The notes: a model not told the origin generated them from the sequence alone. DNA of 64,000 bases from a virus (IMGVR_UViG_3300037010_001702:175442-239441), one strand, 5' to 3'; numbered from the stretch's first letter, positions 14,274 through 23,635 are shown. Program-made: numbers and translations.

Positions 14274-15926
14274 ATGTCAAATGAGATTGGTGTCGTTAAA
14301 CGCAGCGGCAAAAAAGTTCCACTCAACATCGAAAAGTGGCAAGCTCAAATCCAAAAAGTATGTGAGGGACTCGATGGTGTATCTCCCTCCATGATTGAAA
14401 TTGCGGCTCAAGCCCACTTCTATGATGGGATGGAGACAAGAGAATTAGATCGCATGGCTCTTCGAGCAATGATCGATTTAATTGACGAAGAAGAACACCC
14501 AGATACCGGTAATATCAACTATCAATATGCTGCTGGAAGACAGCGCGTATCAATGCTTCGTAAAGATGTTTATGGAGATTACGCCCCACCATCCCTTTTG
14601 AGTATCGTAAAGAAGAATGTAGAGTTGGGTCTCTACACCCCAGAGCTGCTCACGTGGTACTCTGAAGATGAATGGAACCAAATGGAGAAATTCATTGACC
14701 ATGACAAAGATGAAATACTACCAATCGCAGCTGTTGAACAGCTTATTGAAAAATACCTGGTTCAAGATCGCTCAAAGAGCAACTCGGTTGTTGAGACTCC
14801 ACAAGTCCGCTACATCGTCGCAGCAGCTACTGCCTTCCATGCAGAGACCAAGGACAGAATGCGCTGGGTTAAGGACTTCTACAACTCTAGTTCAGACGGA
14901 CTATTCACTCTTGCTACACCAGTCCTTGCCGGGCTTGGAACAAAAACTAAGCAATTCAGTTCATGTGTGCTTATCAAGTCTGACGACACCCTCAAATCAA
15001 TCTTTGCAAGTGGGCAAGTCATGGCCGACTATGCTGCTAAACGTGCGGGAATCGGCCTCGATGTTGGCCGCCTTAGACCATTAGGTGCGCCCATTAGAGG
15101 AGGAGAAGTTAAGCACACTGGATACATTCCATTCCTCAAGAAATGGTTCGGAGACCTTCGTTCGTGCTCTCAAGGTGGAATACGGAATGCGTCTGCCACC
15201 ATCAACTTCCCAATTTGGCATTATCAATTTGACGATCTTATCGTCCTAAAGAATAACCAAGGTACTGACGAGACACGCGTTCGTCACATGGACTACTGCG
15301 TAGTCATGAACAAGTTCTTCTGGAAGCGCTTCAAGCAGCAGGGCGTAATCACCTTCTTCGATCCAAATGAAGTGCCTGATCTTTACGAAGCCTTCTATGC
15401 TGACTCAGTTCGCTTTGAAGAGCTCTACGAGATGTACGAAGCGCGCACTGATCTTCGCAAGAAGGTAGAGCCAGCAGAAGTCGTCATTAAGGATTGGTTG
15501 ATCAAAGAACGTGGTGACACTGGTCGTTACTACATTCTGAACATCGACAACGTTGCTAATCAAGGTCCTCTTGATCCATCTGTTCACCCAATCTACCAAA
15601 CAAATCTCTGTGTATCGCCAGACACTATTATTAATTGCACGGTTGACGGTACTAAAATGGATATTTCTATATTAGAGTTGACCAGCCTATTCAGCATGAA
15701 TAAAAAAATAAAGGCACTTAGTAAAAATGTAGCTACTGGTGAAATATCGTACGAGTCAGTTACAGCTGCTGCTAAAACTGATATCAATCGCAAACTACTG
15801 AAAATTACTGACTCTGTTACTGGAAAATCGATTAAAGTTACAGCAAATCATAAAGTATGGACTAAAAATCGAGGCTGGGTAGAAGCTGGTTCTTTAAAGT
15901 CAGACGATTTACTAGACCTGATTTAA
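14274..15926 (+). CDS. nrdA: Ribonucleotide reductase large subunit N-part fused to N-half of a split intein
   Basis: 550 residues. N-terminal ATP-cone (VVKRSGKKVPLNIEKW), class Ia core with SSCVL (Cys231) and CSQGGIRNASATINFPIWH. The N-extein ends at residue 445 in YQTNL. Residue 446 begins the intein (CVSPDTII; block B VTANHKVWT), 105 residues long. The C-part is at 16730. Splicing would rebuild YQTNL-CTEIMQH, equivalent to the E. coli SNLCLEI with active-site Asn437, Cys439 and Glu441. It reduces ribonucleotides to deoxy forms. GGAGAAAAAC precedes the ATG. Confidence 0.93.
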   Translation: MSNEIGVVKRSGKKVPLNIEKWQAQIQKVCEGLDGVSPSMIEIAAQAHFYDGMETRELDRMALRAMIDLIDEEEHPDTGNINYQYAAGRQRVSMLRKDVYGDYAPPSLLSIVKKNVELGLYTPELLTWYSEDEWNQMEKFIDHDKDEILPIAAVEQLIEKYLVQDRSKSNSVVETPQVRYIVAAATAFHAETKDRMRWVKDFYNSSSDGLFTLATPVLAGLGTKTKQFSSCVLIKSDDTLKSIFASGQVMADYAAKRAGIGLDVGRLRPLGAPIRGGEVKHTGYIPFLKKWFGDLRSCSQGGIRNASATINFPIWHYQFDDLIVLKNNQGTDETRVRHMDYCVVMNKFFWKRFKQQGVITFFDPNEVPDLYEAFYADSVRFEELYEMYEARTDLRKKVEPAEVVIKDWLIKERGDTGRYYILNIDNVANQGPLDPSVHPIYQTNLCVSPDTIINCTVDGTKMDISILELTSLFSMNKKIKALSKNVATGEISYESVTAAAKTDINRKLLKITDSVTGKSIKVTANHKVWTKNRGWVEAGSLKSDDLLDLI

Positions 15927-15927
15927 T

Positions 15928-15979
15928 GTGTGCCCCGTTATTTCTCTATAAATAATAGTACAGAGATTATGGGGCACAC
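15928..15979 (+). promoter_or_regulatory. Late promoter inside a hairpin that sequesters the endonuclease ribosome site
   Basis: GTGTGCCCC (15928-15936) pairs with GGGGCACAC (15971-15979), extended by a weaker inner stem. The TATAAATA late core is at 15947-15954 in the loop. The GGGG of the ribosome site is in the 3' arm, just before ATG 15981. Late RNA starting downstream of the promoter would lack the 5' arm. I-TevI of T4 is controlled in the same way. Confidence 0.75.
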
Positions 15980-15980
15980 T

Positions 15981-16736
15981 ATGAAAGATGTAATGTACAG
16001 AGTTTATTGTTGGACAAGTAAAAGTTCAGGCAAATCTTATATTGGATACACTGGAGATGGTGTTTATTTTAGATGGTCGAAACATGTTTTGAGGGCAACA
16101 ACTGGTGGAAAGACATATTTTGATAAGGCAATAAGAAAACATGGTGTAGATGATTGGGTATGCAAGATCATTTTTGATACTCATTTGGAGCATGAAGCTA
16201 AACTAATTGAAATTAAAATGATTAAAGAACTGGATACTTTAGCTCCTAATGGATATAATTCAACACCTGGTGGCAGTGGTGGCAATACATGGTTCGGCGA
16301 AAATGTTGCTGCAAGAAAAGAAGTGTTGAGCAAGAGTAACTCTGGCAGAAATAATCCAAGGGCAGCCACAGTAATAGATGATGAGCTACTTGTTGCAGCA
16401 ATTGCTCTGTGGAAAGATAATGGATGCAATTGGATTCAGTCAAAATGGTTTGATTTGTGTAAGTTGAAAAAGTGGCCAACGCACCTGGTTAAATGGAGAT
16501 TTTCTAAATTTGGTGGGGGCCTCAGGGGATTGAAAGCTGCAATGCTAGATAAACTAAAGAGTGATGGATATGATATTTCAGAAATTAAATATTCTGCAAC
16601 ACCTGCCCACCGCAGCAAAGTAAGCAAACAGAATTTAGGTAAAATTTGGGTAACAGATACTGCAGCTAACAAATCTTATTTAGCTTTTGCTACTGAATTA
16701 AAATTAGACACTATTATTAAAGGCAGAAAATGTTAA
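15981..16736 (+). CDS. GIY-YIG homing endonuclease between nrdA halves
   Basis: 251 residues. The N-terminal GIY-YIG domain reads MYRVYCWTSKSSG then SYIGYTG, with Arg in FRWSKH, AIRKHGVDDW and catalytic Glu in EIKMIKELDTLAPNGYN followed by TPGGSGG. The C-terminal half is a DNA-recognition region. The start is at 15981 because GGGG is correctly spaced; in-frame GTG 15930 and ATG 15969 lie inside the hairpin. It overlaps the C-terminal nrdA part by 7 bases. It presumably mobilises the split-intein cassette. Confidence 0.85.
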   Translation: MKDVMYRVYCWTSKSSGKSYIGYTGDGVYFRWSKHVLRATTGGKTYFDKAIRKHGVDDWVCKIIFDTHLEHEAKLIEIKMIKELDTLAPNGYNSTPGGSGGNTWFGENVAARKEVLSKSNSGRNNPRAATVIDDELLVAAIALWKDNGCNWIQSKWFDLCKLKKWPTHLVKWRFSKFGGGLRGLKAAMLDKLKSDGYDISEIKYSATPAHRSKVSKQNLGKIWVTDTAANKSYLAFATELKLDTIIKGRKC

Positions 16737-17818
16737 TTATAGAAGAATTAGATGATGTAAGTGATGTTTTTGATATCACTGTTGAAAACACTCACACTTT
16801 TTATGGAGATGGAATATTGGTTCATAACTGCACAGAAATCATGCAGCATACCCGTCCATTCCAAACAATTGAAGATCCGGAGGGCCGCATTGCTCTATGC
16901 ACGCTTGGCTCCATTAATTGGGGTTCATTCCGCAATCCAGAAGACATGAAGCGTCCAGCTGTAGTTCTTCACAGAGCTCTTCACAACCTTCTTCAGTACC
17001 AAGACTTCCTGTCAGTGCATTCTGAACTTCACAACAAGGAATTTGAACCTCTTGGTATCGGCATCACCAACCTTGCATACTGGCAAGCTAAGCGTAAGCT
17101 GAAGTATGGTGAAGCAGATCAACTAGCTGAAGTAAAGCGCTGGATGGAACACCAATCCTTCTACTTGATCGAAGCTTCTGTCAATCTTGCTAAAGAGAAA
17201 GGTCCTTGCCTTGCATCTGCTCAGACACGTTATGGTCAAGGTATCTTTCCTTGGGAGCTTCGTGCTGAAGGTGTCAATGAACTAACTGACTTCACACCTT
17301 CTGAAGATTTGGATTGGGAAGGTCTTCGTGCTAAGATGAAACAGTATGGCATTCGTAATGCTACAAACATGGCAATTGCTCCAGTTGAATCTTCTTCTGT
17401 TGTTATCAATTCAACAAATGGTTTCAATCTTGTTAAACAGCTGATCATCATTAAGGAATCCAAAGCTGGTGCATTCGCGCAAGTTGTTCCTGAGTATCGT
17501 AAGCTGAAGAATCATTACCAGCTGCTTTGGGATCAAAAGGATTGCATCGAGTACATCAAGACTGCTGCAGTTTTGCAAGTCTATGTTGATCAAGGTATCT
17601 CTACTGATACATTTTACTCTGGAAAGTATTTCCCAGAAGGAAAGATTCCTGCTACATTGATTGCTAAGAACCTTATGCTAGGAGCGAGATGGGGGATAAA
17701 ATCTTGGTATTACGATTTGAGAGATAAGCAAGGATCAAAGGAGATGCTTCAAGAAAGTTTTGTTCCTGTTCAAGCTGAACCCGAAGTTGAAGAATATTGC
17801 GAAAGCTGCATACTGTGA
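16730..17818 (+). CDS. nrdA: C-half of split intein fused to ribonucleotide reductase C-part
   Basis: 362 residues. Residues 1-33 are the intein C-half (block F VFDITVENTHTFYGDG, end GILVHN), with the normal His-Asn before Cys34. That Cys is both the +1 splice nucleophile and the catalytic thiyl cysteine of the reductase. The C-extein (329 residues) includes TLGSINWGSF, MAIAPVESSSVV, SWYYDLRD (radical-transfer tyrosines) and a C-terminal CESCIL redox pair. Reconstituted length is about 774 residues (E. coli NrdA 761). Confidence 0.92.
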   Translation: MLIIEELDDVSDVFDITVENTHTFYGDGILVHNCTEIMQHTRPFQTIEDPEGRIALCTLGSINWGSFRNPEDMKRPAVVLHRALHNLLQYQDFLSVHSELHNKEFEPLGIGITNLAYWQAKRKLKYGEADQLAEVKRWMEHQSFYLIEASVNLAKEKGPCLASAQTRYGQGIFPWELRAEGVNELTDFTPSEDLDWEGLRAKMKQYGIRNATNMAIAPVESSSVVINSTNGFNLVKQLIIIKESKAGAFAQVVPEYRKLKNHYQLLWDQKDCIEYIKTAAVLQVYVDQGISTDTFYSGKYFPEGKIPATLIAKNLMLGARWGIKSWYYDLRDKQGSKEMLQESFVPVQAEPEVEEYCESCIL

Positions 17819-18390
17819 AATTAGATGAAATAGTTTGGCCAAATACTATAAATGATGTGGGATTTGAAAATCTACTACCATCATTAGAAGAAAATAACAT
17901 GGAGATTTTGCGACTAACAACACGAATTGTTATCGGTAGATCACAAAATAAATACACACTTATAGTTGATTCCAAAATAGTCGGCTTTTTATCATTAGGC
18001 CCAACGGAAGTTATTGATGATAAGCATTATCTTCCAGTAAAAATGCTTTTTGTTATTGAACAATTTAGAAAAACGCGAGCATCTGGTCTATTCATTCTTG
18101 GATTGTCTAAGCTATTGAAATACCCACTAATAATCGGTAATGAAGCAGATAAAGGAGGTTCATTGTCAAAGGATGGTGGGATGCTTCTTGCATCCCTTGC
18201 TGAAAAAAGCAATTTCAGTGTTAGCATACTGAATTTCAAAACAAACAAGATTACAAAATTTTCAAATAGTGATATCGGGGCAAATGACCCCGATATAACA
18301 TTAATAATTGATGGACAAAAATTTCCATTTATTAGTGAAGCACACATAGATATGGGCACATTCGAATATCTGTGGAATGAAGATTTATAA
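17815..18390 (+). CDS. GNAT-like protein with MKLxEI leader
   Basis: 191 residues from the GTG at 17815, which overlaps the nrdA stop. It begins MKLDEIVWP, the same leader as 29945 (MKLQEI) and 33500 (MKLDEI). The segment EQFRKTRASGLFILGLSKLL aligns with their RGKG/RGKQ acyl-CoA loop region, so the three look like divergent paralogues of an acetyltransferase fold. It separates nrdA from nrdB. The shared leader could be a capsid-targeting sequence, which is speculative. Catalytic competence is uncertain. Confidence 0.55.
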   Translation: MKLDEIVWPNTINDVGFENLLPSLEENNMEILRLTTRIVIGRSQNKYTLIVDSKIVGFLSLGPTEVIDDKHYLPVKMLFVIEQFRKTRASGLFILGLSKLLKYPLIIGNEADKGGSLSKDGGMLLASLAEKSNFSVSILNFKTNKITKFSNSDIGANDPDITLIIDGQKFPFISEAHIDMGTFEYLWNEDL

Positions 18391-18399
18391 AGGAAGCAC

Positions 18400-19485
18400 A
18401 TGATTAGAGATTTTAGTATCGTTCCAAATTACTCCAAGCGTCAGATGTTCTTGGATAAAGCTGGCCCAGTAACCACTCAGCGTTTTGATGACTACGCGTA
18501 TCCAAAGATTGCAAAGTTTGAAGAGACACAGCGTGGAGCCTTTTGGGTTCCTGAGGAAATCACCCTGACGAAGGACAAGATTGACTTCAAGGAAGCTAGC
18601 AAGGCTGTTCGCCACATCTTTACAGCCAACTTGTTGCGTCAGACGACTCTCGATTCGATTCAGGGCAGAGCTCCAGCGCAAATCTTTACGCCGGTATGCT
18701 CTATTCCCGAGCTCGAACTCCTCACTCTTACATGGACGTGGTTCGAAGCCATTCACTCTCGTGCTTACTCGCACATCATTCGGAACATCTACAACGTTCC
18801 TAAGGATGAGTTCAACAAGATTCATGACAATGCTGAGATTGTCGCGATGACTTCCTCCATTGGGAAGTACTATGATGCTCTTCACCATCTCAACTGCCTG
18901 GTTGAGACTGGAAAGGAAGTAAGTGAGCACGATTACATCAAGGCAATCTACTTGGCACTTATCGCTTCTTATGGACTTGAGGCTATTCGATTCACTGTTT
19001 CATTTGCTACAAGCTTGGGAATGGTTGAAAATAAGATCTTTATCGGTAATGGGAATGAGATTTCGCTTATTCTTTCAGATGAAATGCTTCACGTGGATTG
19101 GACTGCCTACATAATAAATACAGTAGTCAAGGATGACCCTCGCTTCGCAGCTGTTGCAGCTGAGTGCAAGAAGGAAGCGTACGACATCCTCACGATGGTT
19201 ATCGAGGAAGAGAAGTCATGGGCTAAGTATCTGTTTAAGGAAGGTTCCGTTATCGGTCTTAACGAACGAACAATGATTAACTTCGTTGATTGGACAGCTC
19301 AGTACCGTCTGAAGGACATCGGCATTAAATATGATGCGGGGGTCAAGTCCACTCCAATTCCTTGGTTCAATAAACATCTGAACACAAATAAGAAACAAAC
19401 AGCTCTTCAAGAAAATGAGAGCGTGGCTTACGTTATTGGCTCAATGACCAACAGCGTAAATTATGACGAACTTCCTGATTTGTAA
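18400..19485 (+). CDS. nrdB: Ribonucleotide reductase small subunit
   Basis: 361 residues, class Ia beta subunit. Iron ligands and the radical tyrosine are visible: TTLDSIQGRAP (Asp), SIPELELL (Glu), FEAIHSRAYSHIIRNIY (His plus Tyr equivalent to Tyr122) and ILSDEMLHVDW (Glu, His). The C-terminal YDELPDL is the docking tail for NrdA. AGGAAGCAC precedes the ATG. It is in the same operon as nrdA and glutaredoxin. Confidence 0.93.
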   Translation: MIRDFSIVPNYSKRQMFLDKAGPVTTQRFDDYAYPKIAKFEETQRGAFWVPEEITLTKDKIDFKEASKAVRHIFTANLLRQTTLDSIQGRAPAQIFTPVCSIPELELLTLTWTWFEAIHSRAYSHIIRNIYNVPKDEFNKIHDNAEIVAMTSSIGKYYDALHHLNCLVETGKEVSEHDYIKAIYLALIASYGLEAIRFTVSFATSLGMVENKIFIGNGNEISLILSDEMLHVDWTAYIINTVVKDDPRFAAVAAECKKEAYDILTMVIEEEKSWAKYLFKEGSVIGLNERTMINFVDWTAQYRLKDIGIKYDAGVKSTPIPWFNKHLNTNKKQTALQENESVAYVIGSMTNSVNYDELPDL

Positions 19486-19495
19486 AGGATTAAAA

Positions 19496-19723
19496 ATGGC
19501 TAATGAACAATTGAATGCGGCACTCACTGAAGCTGTAGTAGGTAATGCTCTTGGAAAGAAGTGGTATGAATCAAAGACTTTCTGGACTAACATCGTAGCT
19601 GGTCTAACGATGCTTGCTCAGTTGAAGTATGGATTCCTTATCCCAGCGGAATACCAAATGCTTGGTATGTCCTTTATCAACATCGCGCTTAGAAAAATCA
19701 CAAAGGATCCAGTGGTCTGGTAA
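19496..19723 (+). CDS. Small membrane protein, possible holin
   Basis: 75 residues from the ATG 9 bases after AAAGGA. KKWYESKTFWTNIVAGLTML leads into a hydrophobic helix, then a second one (EYQMLGMSFINIALRKITKD). The WYESKTxW...NxxLRxxTK arrangement is common in small phage membrane proteins often labelled holin. It lies outside the lysis gene and is co-transcribed with nrdB. Confidence 0.5.
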   Translation: MANEQLNAALTEAVVGNALGKKWYESKTFWTNIVAGLTMLAQLKYGFLIPAEYQMLGMSFINIALRKITKDPVVW

Positions 19724-19731
19724 ATCGAAAA

Positions 19732-19983
19732 ATGTCTGACTATACAATATACTCAAAACCCGGTTGCACATACTGCGAACAAGCCAAAAGCCTTCTAGCT
19801 TCTAAGAATCTTTCCTACACGGAGTTGATTCTTGACGTTGGTCAGGTTAAGGACCCAGCAAAGCAGTACTACACAGTTGCTCAGCTCAAGGAGAAAGTTC
19901 CTGAAGCGAGAACGGTTCCTCAGATTTTCAAGGGAACTACGCTCATCGGTGGTTACGACTCCCTAAAGCAACGCTTAGCATAA
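19732..19983 (+). CDS. grx: Glutaredoxin
   Basis: 83 residues with the active site PGCTYC at residues 10-15, the TVPQIF cis-Pro motif and GGYDSL glutathione-site residues. It supplies electrons to the NrdAB reductase encoded immediately upstream, as T4 NrdC does. Confidence 0.9.
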   Translation: MSDYTIYSKPGCTYCEQAKSLLASKNLSYTELILDVGQVKDPAKQYYTVAQLKEKVPEARTVPQIFKGTTLIGGYDSLKQRLA

Positions 19984-19997
19984 AGCAATTCGATTGT

Positions 19998-20039
19998 TGT
20001 TCCCGGATAAATAACTTATTACTAAGTTATCCGGGAACA
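19998..20039 (+). promoter_or_regulatory. Hairpin with late promoter before the long fibre gene
   Basis: TGTTCCCGGATAA (19998-20010) pairs with TTATCCGGGAACA (20027-20039), with CTTA/TAAG inside. GATAAATA (20006-20013) is a late promoter core on the 5' arm. The 3' arm carries GGGAA, the probable ribosome site of ATG 20045. Same layout as at the endolysin; it also suits termination of the nrd operon. Confidence 0.6.
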
Positions 20040-20044
20040 CTCTC

Positions 20045-23000
20045 ATGCGAATTTCATACAGACAAGGTTTAGTTTCTGCTCAACCTGATTTCTTGCAAGT
20101 TGGTCAAGCTGACTCTAGATACGTCGATCTAGTTGTTAGCCCTACACCAGTTCTTGCAGCGCTTGCCAGCCATGATAAGGACTACCTAATTGGTGAGTAC
20201 AAGACGGTTCAGAACGCGTGGGGGCCTTTTGAGGGAACCCAAACTCAGTACCTCTATTGGGAAATTAACGGTCTTGGTAAGCTTGTTCGTGGCTCTACAA
20301 CGATCTCCCCAATCACTTCTCCTGCTGAACCTATCAGACTTGTGGGACAGATGTGGTGGGACACAGTAAATAACTGCTACTTTGTTTATGATGGTGAGCG
20401 CTGGGTAGAGGCAAAGCGCGTTCTCGCTGGAACGCTCCGCTCTGGTGGAATCCTTTCTCCTGTTGGATTCATTTCGCAGGTAGGATTGAACACTGCAGCT
20501 GATGCCGGCTTTATTCTTACTGACAGCTTTGGTAATGTCTTCAGGGACAACCAGGGCAACCTTCTTACTACTGACACGCCACTTACAAGCGCTGATACTG
20601 GTTCTCTTGTTAAGCTTGATGGTGCGCAGATCCTGGTGCAAGCAAATGAGAACATCCCTAAGTTCTCCTTGATCTACCTTATTGGTGGTAGAGCTGCTCT
20701 TGCTTCAGGTATTCCTCCAGACAATATCGCGAAAGCTCCAGTAGCTATTTGCACGACTGACGCATATCAGAATGACGTCATTACCATCACTCCAGCTGGC
20801 AAGACAGTTTCATTTGACCAATGGAGCTGGGATATCTCTACTTGGGGTAAGACTGTCTATTGCGGTCCTCACGGTGAAGTCACCCTTACTCGCCCAGAGT
20901 CTCCAAAGAACGTTCGCGTAGGTACGATCATCTCCGCTCAAAGTGTGTTGCTTAACTTTGACTGGGAAACAGATGCAGCCGTAGCTGCATCTGGAATTTC
21001 AGGCATTGCAGTTCAGGCTCCACTTGTAGTATCAGGTCAGCTTAGCACGCCGGTAATCTCAATGCCACGTGCTACAGAGGTACTTGACGGCTTCATGAAC
21101 AGCTCCGACTTCGCCCGTATCCCAGCTCTTGAAACTGTAGTCGCTCTCAAAGCCGACATTACTCACACCCAGCCCATCTCTTCAGTATTAGGCCTACAAA
21201 CCTCGCTAGATGGAAAGGCGCCGTTGATTCACGCTCACGCTATCTCTGACGTGAATGGTCTTCAGCTCGCTCTTGACAACAAGGCAAACACAGTTCACAC
21301 TCACGCTGTAGCTGACATCACTGACATTCAGCCAATCTTCATCAACATCAACACTGCACTTAACTCTAAGATGCCAATGATTGTCGGTGGAACAGTTGGC
21401 AACTTTACAACGATAACAGCTTCAGGTACAGTCGCTGACAGCTACCTTAATGCAGCAAGCTTCGCGCTAGCTTCTCACACCCACGCGATGGTTGATATCA
21501 TTGAACTTTCAACTGCTCTTAACGGGAAAGCAGCTCTTGTTCACACTCACATCATCTCTGACGTAGGTGGGCTTCAGCTAGCTCTTGATGATAAGGCGAA
21601 TCTAATTCACTCTCACGTCATCGACGATGTGGCTGGATTGGCTGACGCCCTTGCTGGTAAAGCACCTACTATCCACGTTCACGCTATTGCTGACGTAGCA
21701 GGTCTTCAGTCAACTCTTGACGGTAAAGCAAACACCATTCACTCTCACAGTATTGCTGAAGTAACTGGTCTTCAAACGGCTCTTGATGGTAAGTCAGCCA
21801 TTGGACACATCCATGGAATCAATGAAGTAACTGGTCTTCAAATCGTGTTGGACAGTAAGGCTGACGTTGTTCATGCCCACGTCATTGCTGATATCACTGA
21901 TCTCCAGCCAGCGCTTGACTTGAAGGCTAACGTTAATCACACTCAGCTTGCATCAACGATCACTGACTTCGTTAATGCTTCATACATCGCGGCTCGCGCA
22001 GCTCTTGTGCCTGGTCCAAATGTCACTATCACGCCAAATGATGTTAACATGACGCTGACTATCAGCTCAAATGGTGGTGCAGCTACGTGGCCATTTGTAA
22101 GTCCTAATGGTGCCATCGTTGAAGAGGCAAGCGTAGTTCCAGATGCTGGTGGACTTGTTCTTCGTGGCAAGACAAACACTTCAGTCATGATGGCAGTTGG
22201 CGGTAACAATGCTAATAGCCCAGCTCCTTCAGCCTCTATTCTTCTTTCAGATGTTGGTGAAATTAAGATCACTGGAATGGCAGGGGCAGCTGGACAAGTA
22301 CTTACATCTGGTGGTGCGGGGGCTGCAGCGCACTGGGCAGATTCCATTGGAACAATTTCCCTTACACAAGATGAAATAGCTTATGGTACTGTCGGTAATG
22401 TTGCTACATCTTCAGCAAACCTTGGCTTCAAGGATTCAGATGGATCATTCACACTCAACGTTAACGCATCCTCAAATCCAACAACCACACCTGGTCAAGT
22501 GCGAATTGGTGCCCCGTTCGCGCCTGATTACCAAACTCAGATCAATCAAAACATTGCTGGTGATATCACATTGCTAACTAACAATCTGTCAAGATTGAGA
22601 ATTAGCTCGTACGGCGAATTCTTCTTCAACGAGGTTACTGATCCAGCTGTGGCCACGAATACTACTGACACAAATGTGTACACACGCAATGGTTATGTTG
22701 CAGCGCAACCATATTTTGAGAGCGGCGGTAATCTTGCTGTTATGGCTGGAAAGTCAGATGATAATTCACCTATCGCTATTGGTGGTGCTATTGGCCTATA
22801 TGCTGGTGGCAACTTCAATTACATGTCAGATGGTGCTCGTATTCAAGCCTATGGTGGTGGTACTGGGTCTGTTGATGCACCCGATGATGGTGGTGGAATC
22901 TTCCTTCACTCTGGTTCTGTTGGTTGGTATGACACTACCCCGTATAGTCAGCTTCACAATCTAAACAGAACGTCTGGTACCATCGTAGTATCCACTGGCG

Positions 23001-23635
23001 ACGTTTATACTGGAGCATCTTCATCAGGTGGTGCTATAACGTGGGCATCTGGAGATATCACACTGGCTACAGGAGCTGGCAGTGGTGCTGACCCTATTAA
23101 CATCGGCAGAATCAAATTTGCTCCGGGAAACCGTAACTACTTAGCAATTGGCCCTAATGGTGAGATTGAAATGGATCCCAATGGACCAGCTAGTGATGCT
23201 GTTCAAACGTGGAATGCTGGTAACATCGGGCAAGTTCTTACATCTCACGGTGCGGGGTCACCTGTTTATTGGGCCGATGTAAGCGCACCACTGCTTAAAG
23301 TAGCTAATGACAATGCTAATGCATTCCTTAATTTTGGGCAAGATGGTCATCACAATGGATATTTCCGCTCTACGCTATCAACCCCAGTTGAAATTAGAGT
23401 AAAATCCGACGGCTACTGGATTATGCAGCAGACAGAATCTGGTTCCACTGCAGCGCCAATGCCAGTTGGTGGTTACGTTTGGGTTGTTATGCAGGGAACT
23501 GGAACTGTTACCGTTGTCGCTGATGATACTGCAGTCATAATCAACTCAGCGCTTCCACTTACAATAAGCACTCAGTTTTCAAAACTGAAGCTAATTAAAG
23601 TTGGGCCTAATGAATGGGATGTTGCTCCCTGCTAA
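20045..23635 (+). CDS. Long tail fibre with His-x-His repeats
   Basis: 1196 residues. The N-terminal 330 residues form an attachment region. Residues about 380-660 hold some nine tandem 21-22-residue units of the form HxHxIxDVxGLQxALDxKA. Paired HxH motifs in T4 gp37 coordinate metal ions along the trimer axis, so a metal-stabilised needle-like shaft is likely. A Gly/Ser-rich C-terminal domain follows, with GQVLTSGGAGA and GQVLTSHGAGS repeats. No S74 chaperone domain. A late promoter hairpin precedes it. Confidence 0.85.
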   Translation: MRISYRQGLVSAQPDFLQVGQADSRYVDLVVSPTPVLAALASHDKDYLIGEYKTVQNAWGPFEGTQTQYLYWEINGLGKLVRGSTTISPITSPAEPIRLVGQMWWDTVNNCYFVYDGERWVEAKRVLAGTLRSGGILSPVGFISQVGLNTAADAGFILTDSFGNVFRDNQGNLLTTDTPLTSADTGSLVKLDGAQILVQANENIPKFSLIYLIGGRAALASGIPPDNIAKAPVAICTTDAYQNDVITITPAGKTVSFDQWSWDISTWGKTVYCGPHGEVTLTRPESPKNVRVGTIISAQSVLLNFDWETDAAVAASGISGIAVQAPLVVSGQLSTPVISMPRATEVLDGFMNSSDFARIPALETVVALKADITHTQPISSVLGLQTSLDGKAPLIHAHAISDVNGLQLALDNKANTVHTHAVADITDIQPIFININTALNSKMPMIVGGTVGNFTTITASGTVADSYLNAASFALASHTHAMVDIIELSTALNGKAALVHTHIISDVGGLQLALDDKANLIHSHVIDDVAGLADALAGKAPTIHVHAIADVAGLQSTLDGKANTIHSHSIAEVTGLQTALDGKSAIGHIHGINEVTGLQIVLDSKADVVHAHVIADITDLQPALDLKANVNHTQLASTITDFVNASYIAARAALVPGPNVTITPNDVNMTLTISSNGGAATWPFVSPNGAIVEEASVVPDAGGLVLRGKTNTSVMMAVGGNNANSPAPSASILLSDVGEIKITGMAGAAGQVLTSGGAGAAAHWADSIGTISLTQDEIAYGTVGNVATSSANLGFKDSDGSFTLNVNASSNPTTTPGQVRIGAPFAPDYQTQINQNIAGDITLLTNNLSRLRISSYGEFFFNEVTDPAVATNTTDTNVYTRNGYVAAQPYFESGGNLAVMAGKSDDNSPIAIGGAIGLYAGGNFNYMSDGARIQAYGGGTGSVDAPDDGGGIFLHSGSVGWYDTTPYSQLHNLNRTSGTIVVSTGDVYTGASSSGGAITWASGDITLATGAGSGADPINIGRIKFAPGNRNYLAIGPNGEIEMDPNGPASDAVQTWNAGNIGQVLTSHGAGSPVYWADVSAPLLKVANDNANAFLNFGQDGHHNGYFRSTLSTPVEIRVKSDGYWIMQQTESGSTAAPMPVGGYVWVVMQGTGTVTVVADDTAVIINSALPLTISTQFSKLKLIKVGPNEWDVAPC

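Noticed and set aside
21160-21960. Repeats in the long fibre considered as a CRISPR-like array
   Set aside because: The repeat period is a 21-22-codon protein repeat in a single open frame.
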